Part shown: one piece after another, positions 55,819 through 64,000 of the stretch
How positions within the stretch are numbered: the first letter of the stretch is position 1
Layout of the letters: each line of letters begins with the position of its first letter
Assembly: GCA_947095535.1 (NCBI GenBank)
Contig: OX352774.1
Coordinates: forward strand, 239,345,825 to 239,409,824
Direction of reading: 5' to 3'
Length of the DNA: 64,000 nucleotides
Source: Poecilobothrus nobilitatus
Taxonomy: Eukaryota; Arthropoda; Insecta; Diptera; Dolichopodidae
Notes under the pieces: model-generated
Database searches by the model: none
What the model was told of the DNA's origin: nothing
The model's input: only the letters and a program-made list of their open reading frames with translations
Made by a program: the position numbers and the translations under genes

Positions 55819-57130
55819 AAGTAGAATGTAAACCAACGGTTTTTAAAAGCGCACATTTCCAAACTCAATACAAACTGTTAGAATTTTGACTTGCACAAAA
55901 ATTTGAAAATTTCATGTAATACGAAAAAACGTGAGAATAGGACATTTTTGAAATTTTGAGGGGCCGTAAGTCCGGAATCCTATATAACTAAGAAAAGCCA
56001 TTAGCACGCGTAAAAATATATTATTGAACCTTTAATTTTCATGCTTCGCCGAAGAAAAATTTTTACAGGTGCCTAAGTTAGAGGTGTCTAAAAATAGCAA
56101 ATTTTCAATTTTTGAGGCGTAATAACTCTTAAAGAGGGGGTGCTACCAAAAATTTTCTGAGGAAACTTATACTAATTCTTATACTATTATACTAGTTCTT
56201 TCTCATCTCAAAATTTCAGGTTCCTATCTCAAAACGTGCCGGAGTTATGAAAAAAGAAATTTCATGCAAAATATGGTTTTCACATAACGGTAAATTTAAA
56301 TAGTAAATTACAAAATATTGCATAATTTTGATATTGTTTTATATAGATAATAAAATTTTCGATCTTCTGGCAATTTTAGATTGCAAAACTATTACGCAGG
56401 GCGTGAGATATATACATCTGAAAATGGGACTTTTTCGCAATTTTGAAGAGCTGCAACTTTGGAACCCTTTACAACTAAAACAAACCTTTAACACACATTA
56501 AAATATATTACTGTAGCTTTAAATTTTATATCTTGCAGAAGTAAAATGTGTACAGGTGCCTAAGTTACAGGTGTTTAAAAATAGCAAATTTTCAATTTTT
56601 AAGCCCTCATATCTCATAAACAGGGGGTGGTATCAAAAAATTTTCTGAGCAAACTTATACTAATTTTAAAAGTTCTTTCTTGCCTCAAAATTTCAAGCCT
56701 CTATCTAAAAGCGTTCCGGAGTTATAAAAGTAGAAAAATCATGCAAAATTTGGTTTTCACATAACGGTAAATTTAAATATTAAATTTAAAAAAATTTTAT
56801 AATTTTGATATTAATTTACAAAGATAAAAGAAATACCTGTCGAATGACGTTTTCAGATTGAAAAAATCTTAAGCAGAACATAAGATATATGTATTTAAAA
56901 ATAGGGCTTTTTCAAAGTTTGAGGGGGTGCAGCTCCGTAATGGGAGGGGCTACATGAAAAAGTTGTTCCACAAAATTATTTTTTTTATGAGACCTACCCA
57001 TGGTTAAAATTTTTTTTCTCTATCTTTAACGGTGTAGAAGTTTTGTAAACAAACGGACGGACGGACGGACGGACAGAGTGAAACTAATAAGCACATTTTT
57101 TCAAATTTTTTTTTGGAAATGTGCTAAAAA
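55819..57130 (+). repeat. Family B repeat, complete copy, forward orientation (~1.31 kb)
   Basis: It starts 'agtagaatgtaaaccaacgg' with 'gcgcacatttcc'. It has two unit types: type a ('aaagagggggtg', 'aaaaagaaatttcatgcaaa') and type b ('aaacagggggtgg', 'aaagtagaaaaatcatgcaa'), each ending 'cacataacggtaaatttaaa' at about 56280 and 56757, a ~477-bp spacing. It then has 'cggtgtagaagttttgtaaa', (GGAC)n at 57052-57073, and the terminal hairpin 'aagcacatttttt' ... 'ggaaatgtgctaaaa'. No protein is encoded. Confidence 0.92.
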
Positions 57131-58645
57131 TAAGCTAAAACTCCCGAGGGGATTATAACTCGCGTAAAACTGCCAAAAGTTCCTTGGGGACTTATGACTT
57201 CATAAACTAAAATATTTATAATTCAGTATTAAAACAATCAATTATTTTCAAAATTTATAAAGTTTTTATAGTTGGATACAAAATCAGGGTATTCCATTTA
57301 TCCAAAACAAATGAATAAATACTCTGGAAAAAGGAGCAACCTTGATTTTAAAATCCACACTTTAAAATCCCTCCTAAGTTCTACAATAGAATATCTTATG
57401 GACGAATATATAAATACATAATTTTATGGGGAATTATAATCTCCCAGGCCTCCTTTAATAGTTTTGCCTCCTTTTTTGAGCCATAAGTCACTAGGGCATA
57501 TCGCCGTATGGTAAAGAAGTCTGAAGAAAATGATGATTTTATAAATTTAAAAAAATATCCAAATGATGATGGATTTAAGATCAAGAACTGAATTTCTTGT
57601 ATCTAATAAACTGATAGTCCAATAGAAAAAGATACGGAAAGTAAAGTAAGCTAATTTAGAGCGGACATTTTAAATAATAAACTATTTAAACTATATTAAA
57701 AAACTTTTCCTAATTTTCCTAAAATCAACAAAAGGCAATCTGTCCTCAATTTTAAATTCATCATATAAAATATGTCACTAGGAATTCTTTTTTTATTTTC
57801 TTTTTGAGTATTGCTTACTTTTTTTCCATTTCGAAAAAGTATAGGTATATGTTATTTAAAAATGAAAATTTTTTATTATAAAATTTTACTTTCGTCTTGT
57901 TTTTTATTTTTTTTTTGTTTGTTCAACCCTAAGGCATGAATAAAAGTAAAAATGTTTTATTTAAGACTTCCGAAATTTTTATGTTTTATTTTTTTTTGGT
58001 ACAATGAAGAGGTCCTGGAGAATGTAAAAAATTTAAAAAGTCTGCTATTGCTACTGTTCTTATAAATTTTATTTTTATTCTAGAAAAACCCACTTTTTAG
58101 TTCTTTCGTTGTCTTATAACTTCCTTATATTAGCTACTTGTAGGAATTCTTATAGTCTTTCTATATTGTCTTCCTCATCCAAAAAAAAAAAATATGCAAT
58201 GTTTTTCGAGATGAAAGTGTATTAAGAAAGAAAGGCATATTAATACATACATATATAAAGTGACATAAAAATATAATATTTCGCTTTTTCCAAGTTTCCT
58301 ATACCAAAACTATGTATAAGTAAAAGCGCTATTGAATGAATTGCCAATTTATGGCAAAATATGTAGATCAGAAATTTAATAAAGGATTTAAACAAAAAAA
58401 AAAATTTAAAAACTCTTTTGACCCAAAATTGAGACAAAAATTTTGAAAAAAATAAAGAAAGTAAATTAAAATTTAATTTTCTTTTGAAAATAATTTAATA
58501 ATTCATATTTCAAGAAAGTTATATATTTTTGTTTTTAAAGTGATGCATAAAATTAGAGGAAACTATCACACAACGAATAAAAATGTATAAACTATCTACC
58601 GTGCTAATGTATAAACTATCTTTTTAATTAATCAAAAAGTTATTA
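57131..58645. other. AT-rich non-coding stretch
   Basis: 57240-57400 faintly resembles 15.1 kb. No other repeat, RNA or coding feature recognised; frames 57396-57584 (-) and 58240-58437 (-) lack domains. Confidence 0.4.
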
Positions 58646-58705
58646 TACAGGGTGGTCCAGACCTTGCGTATCAGCTTTTTAAGATAGGAAGAAGTGGTTA
58701 TTTTA

Positions 58706-59545
58706 AAATATACGAGGAAGAGTGCAGTAGTGTAGACTATGTCAACTCTGGGATACCCATATGAATCTTATATATCCTGTTTCTATATAATTTGATCATC
58801 TTTTAAACAATTTCCGATGTTTTAGTAACGACGTTATAACTACCGAGATATATTTATGTAAATTATGGAGTTGTATGACAGCTACTCAATTTACCAGCAC
58901 TACCCAGCACAACCAAATTTTACAGAGGTTGTTGCCATAAAACTTGATCTTCATTTGTAAGACTTCAGAGGCCATTAAATTCGAAGAAGTACAAGAACTC
59001 TTAACCGGATGCTCTAGGCCAACAAAATTTTACAAAAATTTAATTCGACACCTCTTCACAAAATTTCAGATACCTAGCTTCAATAGACACTGAGATATTT
59101 TCATTTAAACAGAGAAGTTCTATGGCAGCTACCCGGACAACCAAATGCACCACCACAACCAAATTTTACAGGAGTTGTTTCCATAAAATTTGATCATCAT
59201 TTGTAAGATTTCAGGGTCCTAGCTTCATTAAGTTCCAAGAGGTGCAAGAAGCCTGTTCTAGACCAACAAAATTTTACAAAAGTTTTTGGCATGTAACTCG
59301 AAATCTCTACACAAAATTTCAGATATACCTAACTGCAATAGAGAGTGGGTTATTGTCATTTAAAAAGAGAAGTTGGCAGCTACCCGAACTTGTCGCACCA
59401 GTACAACCACATTTTACAGATGTTATTGGCCTATAACTGGACACGATTTTGTATAATTTTAGATACCTAGCTTCAATAGATACTAAGTTATATAAGCTAC
59501 TCGAACCCGATTTCAGAAAAAGCTGGATTGAAATAGCAAAACAAA
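58706..59545 (-). repeat. Family A repeat, reverse copy inside the TIR element
   Basis: 'gaggaagagtgcagtagtgt' + 'agactatgtcaactctggga' + 'tacccatatgaa' is the reverse complement of the right side of the 10.3-kb copy. 'agctactcgaacccga' and 'gaaatagcaaaac' match its left part. It stops before the GTCC block, so it is truncated. It has extra internal 'gcagctacccg' units, suggesting expansion of the degenerate tandem array. The 59242-59436 frame is incidental. Confidence 0.85.
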
Positions 59546-59676
59546 CATTTATTTATTTTAAAGGAAAATAGTTAGAAAAAAAATTAAAATATTATAAAAA
59601 TACGCGTTCCTATTTGAAAGTTCAGATTTTGGTGAATTTCCGGTCCTTTCCGGAAGTTTAAAATATCACCAATAGA

Positions 59677-60158
59677 TAGTGCACCCCGACTTATTTTATT
59701 AAACTTTAAAAATTTGATTAATGCCAGAGATAATCTCTACTGTAGGAAAATATAAGCGGAGATTTTAGCGTGATACCCCAATTGGTATTAAAATATATTA
59801 GTAAAAAATAATTTGGAAGAATTTTAAAATTTTAAAATCAGGTTTATATGCCTTTTAAGTTTTACAGAATACATGTATGTATAAATATTTATTGTGAGGG
59901 TTCCAATAATTTTATTTTGAATTTTGGAATTTATTTTAAGTGAAATTTTTTTCTGGAATTTTGGAATTTTTTTTTTGGAATTTCGTACCCAACCCCTTTA
60001 AGATAAAACAATTAAATTTTAACTATAGATAGAATGTGCTATTAACTATAGAAATGTGAACAACTTTTGTATGTAGCATTAGCCGTTATGGAACTATATT
60101 AATAGACCCTCAAAGTTTGAAAAACCTTATTTTTAAATGTTTAGTGCACCCCGACTTA
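59677..60158. mobile_element. Insertion bracketed by a 17-bp direct repeat
   Basis: TAGTGCACCCCGACTTA occurs at 59677-59693 and again at 60142-60158. Such long GC-containing identity in AT-rich DNA looks like a target-site duplication. The interior ends in a fragment of family B in reverse orientation (about 60000-60141: 'attttaactatagatag', 'agaccctcaaagtttgaaaa') and also holds 'ttttggaattt' repeats at 59925-59990. Confidence 0.6.
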
Positions 60159-60241
60159 GTTAATAATTTTTTTTACATATTTTAAAATAATGACCCTTTC
60201 TTTCGTAAAAGGCTGATAGGTATGATCTAGACCACCCTATA

Positions 60242-60769
60242 TATTTATTATTAATTTGCAACATTTACTTTGTATTGAAATATACATGTATTATAAAATA
60301 AATATATATATATATGTATTATAAAATTTATGTTTTAATTGAAATAATCTGAGTCCTTTTTGATTGGAGTATACTATTAGAGTACATTTAATTCACCGTT
60401 ATCAAATAAAGTGTAATCTAATTGGAAATTAAATTTATAATTTAAAACAAATATTCACATCTATATCAAAGGATACAAGGAATTCTAAAAATATTACGTA
60501 GCTGCTATATATTTCTTTTCTTAAAAAAAAAAGCCTATACCTAATATAAATTGGAACTAGAAGATATTTTGATGTATATAATTTTAAATATTTAATATTT
60601 AGATCTAATTGAAAAGGTATGAATTAAATCTAATCCTGTATATTATATAGTACTATAAAATCAAAAGGGACTCAGATCATTTCAATTAAAATATAAATCT
60701 TACAAAATGTCATATTTTAATACAAAGTAAATTTTGTAAATTGATAATATAATAACTTTAGTACAATTT
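60242..60769. other. AT-rich non-coding stretch
   Basis: 'aatcYgagtccYttttga' at about 60347 pairs with 'aaaagggactcagat' at 60663, so a ~330-bp inverted repeat (60310-60700) may be present: 'tttaattgaaataatctgag' and its complement 'ctcagatcatttcaattaaa'. This is a probable further small foldback element. Confidence 0.55.
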
Positions 60770-61485
60770 CCGAAAAATGTTTTGGAAAATTTATTAATTA
60801 GTTTCACTTTTTCCGTCTGTCTCTGCGTCCGTCTATTTACAACATCGTTTGAGATCGATCGTTTTCACCTCATGAATAGAGCTCGTAAGAAGAACTTGTA
60901 GAAGAACTTTTTTATGTAGCCCATACCCATTACCGAATTATTACAACCTTTTAAAGTTAGAAATAGCCCTATTTTTAAATGTGCATATCAATAAGTAAGT
61001 TGTTTTTTAGAAGATTTTATGCAAGAGAAAAACGTCAAAAGACAAGAGATCTTTTAAGCTTTATATATCGAATTTGGTATTTAAATGTACAGTTATTTAA
61101 AACCATAATTTTGGAAAATGTTTGCTTTTATGTTTTATGTAATTTTGGAAAATGTTTGCGAAAGGGTTTCTGAACCATGAAAATGAGACATAAAGATGTG
61201 TGAGAATTAGTATAAATTACTTTAGAAAAAATGTTGCTACTTTCCCCTGTTTAAGGAGCTATTATAGAGGTCAAAAATTAAAAATTCTTTATTTTTAGGC
61301 AGCTTTAACTTGGACACATGTGTCAACTTCTGGTAAAAGATGGATATCTAGTACTTAAGACATAAAAATTAGAGCGATATCATATTTTTTACATGTATTA
61401 TTTTATGAAATATTTAAAAATAGTTACAAATTCCACAAGGCTTTTCAATATCATTTTAAAAATGTGAGCGTTTAAAAACCTATAG
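60770..61485 (-). repeat. Family B repeat, diverged copy, reverse orientation
   Basis: 'gttttggaaaatttattaat' + 'tagtttcac', a degenerate GTCTGTCTCTGCGTCCGTC block, 'gtagcccatacccattaccg', one unit with 'cccctgtttaaggagctatt', and a terminal 'atgtgagcgtttaaaaacc'. It has one unit rather than two and many changes. The 60979-61173 frame has no domain. Confidence 0.75.
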
Positions 61486-62572
61486 TTTTACATAATGCCT
61501 TATTTTGATTCATTATTGTAATTTTTGTTAAAAATTTTACAAATTTATTATTATATTTTGTTAGTTATATGTTTATATTTTAATAACTTTGCTATTATGG
61601 GTTATTTTAATTTCTTTATATTGGATTTATGGTTGAAATTTATTTTCCTTTTGTATTTCAATTTCTTTTACTTATGGTAATTAAATCATCATACAAAATT
61701 TAAAATAAAGAAATCTTTAATTATTTATATTTGTAATTAATTTAAACACTTTCTATATTTATTAAAACAAAACATTTATTCCATTTATTATTAAAATTAA
61801 TAATACTTTATTTATATAATGTACAATTATGGAAAAGAAAATTTGTGTGTTCTAATTTATTTGTGTTCCAAAATAAAATTTAAATAACTATGTAATGTAT
61901 CTACCTATCTACCTATCTGCATATTGAGCTAGTTATAGATAGTTTACAGATTAAAACGGCACGTTATCTGTGCTAATTCTGCCTAAAGTTTAGAAGCTAA
62001 ACTTAAACTTAACTATTTCACAGGCTAAACTTAAAGAAGTTATGAAGAGAATTTTGAGTTTCTGGTAAAGTGAAGGGTAAGGTCGAATTTTAATCTTCGA
62101 AAGTATCAACATTATAGATTTACTATATTAATATATATGTTATAGGTTCGATTACTGAAAATAGAGATTGAGTATGGGTCCTAAATAAAAATTTCCCAAT
62201 ACATTTAAAAAAATGTTAATTATTTCGTCTTTAAAACTTTGAAATAATAATTTAGAAATCAATAAAAATCTTCTCTAGAAGCAGTGCACGACTTCAACAT
62301 TTTAATTATGAAATTAATTTATGGTTTTATATGCGATCATTTTTACCGTTTTTATTTAAAGGTACCTTTCAATAAATATTTCGAAATTAAGGTGTTGTCT
62401 GTTTTCTAAATCTAAAAGGTACGTGTCTATTACTTTTCATTAGTGAAATTGATATAAAATATTAAAATTGACTTACGATAACTGTATGTAGTTTTTAATA
62501 TTTTATGAATCTTTAACACATGTAATTTGACTCGCCCAAATAGTTTTAACATCTTCTTAAGATATATTTAAA
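61486..62572. other. AT-rich non-coding stretch
   Basis: A short 'ctacctatctacctatctgc' run near 61900 and 'aaacttaaacttaac' repeats near 62000. Nothing else recognised. Confidence 0.4.
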
Positions 62573-64000
62573 CAAGGTAGAATGTAAACCAACGGTTTTT
62601 AAAAGCGCACATTTCCAAAACTCAATACAAACTGTTTAGAAGTGTGACTTACACAAAAATTTGAAAATTTCATGTAATAAGAAAAAACTTGAAAATAGGA
62701 CATTTTTGAGATTTTGAGGGGCCGTAAGTCCGGAATCCTATATAACTAAGAAAAACTGTTAACACACGTAAAAATATATTATTGAAGCTTTAATTTTTAT
62801 ATCTTGCCGAAGAAAAATTTTTACAGGTGCCTAAGTTACAGGTGTCTAAAAATAGCAAATTTTCAATTTTTGAGGCGTAATAACTCTTAAAGAGGGGGTG
62901 TTACCAAAAAATTTTCTGAGGAAACTTATACTAATTCTAAAAGTTCTTTCTTATCTCAAAATTTCAGGTTCGTATCTAAAGGGGTGCCGGAGTTATGAAA
63001 AAAGAAATTTCATGCAAAATGTGGTTTTCACATAACGGTAAATTTAAATCGTAAATTACAAAATATTACATAATTTTGATATTGTTTTATATAGATAATA
63101 AAATTTTAGATCTTCTGGCGGTTTTAGATTGCAAAACTATTACGCAAAGCCCGAGATATATACATCTGAAAATGGGGCTTTTTTACAATTTTGAAGAGCT
63201 GCAGCTTTGGAACCTTTACAACTAAAATAAACCTTTCACACACGTAAAAAAAAATTATTGTAGCTTTAATTTTCATGTCTTGCCGAAGAAAAATTTTTAC
63301 AAGTGCCTAAGTTACAGGTGTATAAAAATAGCAAATTTTAAATTTTTGAGGCGTAATAACTCTTAAAGAGGGGGTGTTACCAAAAAATTTTCCGAGGAAA
63401 CTTATACTAATTCTAAAAGCTCTTACTTGTCTCAAAATTTCAGGTTCCTATCTAAAGGGCTGCCGGAGTTATGAAAAAAGAAATTTCATGCAAAATGTGG
63501 TTTTCACATAACGGTAAATTTAAATCGTAAATTACAAAATATTACATAATTTTGATATTGTTTTATATAGATAATAAAATTTTAGATCTTCTGGCGGTTT
63601 TAGATTGCAAAACTATTACGCAGAGCTCGAGATATATACATCTGAAAATGGGGCTTTTTTACAATTTTGAAGAGCTGCAGCTTTGGAACCCTTTACAACT
63701 AAAATAAACCTTTAACACACGTAAAAATATATTATTGTAGCTTTAATTTTTACACCTTGCAGAAGTAAAATGTGTGCAGGTTCCTAAGTTACAGGTGTTT
63801 AAAAATAGCAAATTTTCAATTTTTTAGCCCTAATAGCTCATAAACAGGGGGTGGTCCGAAAAAATTTTCTGAGCAAACTTATACTAATTTTAAAAGTTCT
63901 TTCTTGCCTCAAAATTTCAAGCTTCTATCTAGAAGCGTGCCGGAGTTATGAAAGTAGAAAAATCATGCAAAATTTGGTTTTCACATAACGGTAAATTTAA
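62573..64000 (+). repeat. Family B repeat, forward, with at least three units, continuing past the window
   Basis: It starts 'acaaggtagaatgtaaacca' (the clean family end). 'cacataacggtaaatttaaa' recurs at about 63029, 63506 and 63980, a ~475-bp period. Units run a, a, b: the first two contain 'aaagagggggtgttacc' and are strikingly similar to each other; the third contains 'aaacagggggtggtcc'. The extra a unit relative to the 55.8-kb copy indicates recent unit duplication. The GTCC end would lie beyond base 64000. Confidence 0.93.

Larger units (their letters stand above)
58648..60239. mobile_element. TA-flanked inverted-repeat element carrying nested insertions
   Basis: The left end is 'cagggtggtccagacc', then 'tatcagctttttaa' and 'ttattttaaaatat'. 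The right end, reverse complemented, is 'tagggtggtctagatc', 'tatcagccttttac', 'ttattttaaaatat'. The arms are ~65 bp. TA lies at 58646-58647 and 60240-60241, matching the TA target preference of Tc1/mariner-type elements. No transposase frame is visible; the interior is mostly a family A copy and a second insertion, so the original element was probably a short MITE. Confidence 0.85.

Noticed and set aside
55819..57130. Family B as a Helitron
   Set aside because: A terminal hairpin and 'CTAA' are present, but the hairpin overlaps the terminus instead of lying about 10 bases inside it, no 5' TC start is seen, and the flanks do not show an A/T insertion site.

Overview
This window is very AT-rich, intron- and repeat-dominated DNA from an animal, almost certainly an insect and most likely a fly (Diptera). 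The evidence is a recognisable beaten-path (Beat) immunoglobulin-superfamily gene, GT-AG introns, N/Q-rich low-complexity coding sequence, scattered ATACATAC/TATGTATG motifs, tRNA-derived SINEs and decayed non-LTR retrotransposons. I cannot name the species.

Only one host gene could be supported. It is a Beat-family gene on the + strand, with six exons at 20757-20965, 35783-35918, 36008-36141, 36342-36464, 37112-37286 and 37425-37948 (stop). Spliced, these encode 433 residues: two Ig-like domains (Cys27-Cys94 and Cys141-Cys204), a hydrophobic segment, and a long N/Q-rich tail. The first visible exon starts inside a codon, so at least one 5' exon (start codon and signal peptide) lies upstream and was not found. 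The first visible intron is 14.8 kb and full of transposon debris; the other four are 89-647 bp.

The rest is mobile or repetitive DNA. (1) 'Family B' is a large non-coding repeat built from degenerate ~475-bp units with a GTCC-rich block near one end; about nine copies or fragments occur, the last running off the right edge. (2) 'Family A' is an unrelated ~0.7-kb repeat with the same layout; four copies. (3) tRNA-derived SINEs occur as two subfamilies. Two young copies have clean 10-bp target-site duplications, and each sits immediately upstream of an older SINE. (4) Several foldback/MITE-like elements have inverted-repeat ends (2.2-3.3, 14.5, 23.9-24.6, 25.1-25.7, 27.9-28.6, 40.6-41.2, 44.2-44.5 and 58.6-60.2 kb), several of them nested. 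(5) Dead LINE pieces lie at 17.5 kb (-), 30.4-30.7 kb (-), 45.6-47.95 kb (+, inside a family B copy) and 48.4-48.7 kb (-).

Layout: 1-20.7 kb, repeats and AT-rich sequence (upstream intron or intergenic); 20.7-38 kb, the Beat gene; 38-44 kb, extremely A-rich 3' flank with a SINE and two foldbacks; 45-64 kb, a nested pile of family A/B repeats, LINE debris and a TA-flanked inverted-repeat element. All family assignments are by eye; no database search was possible.
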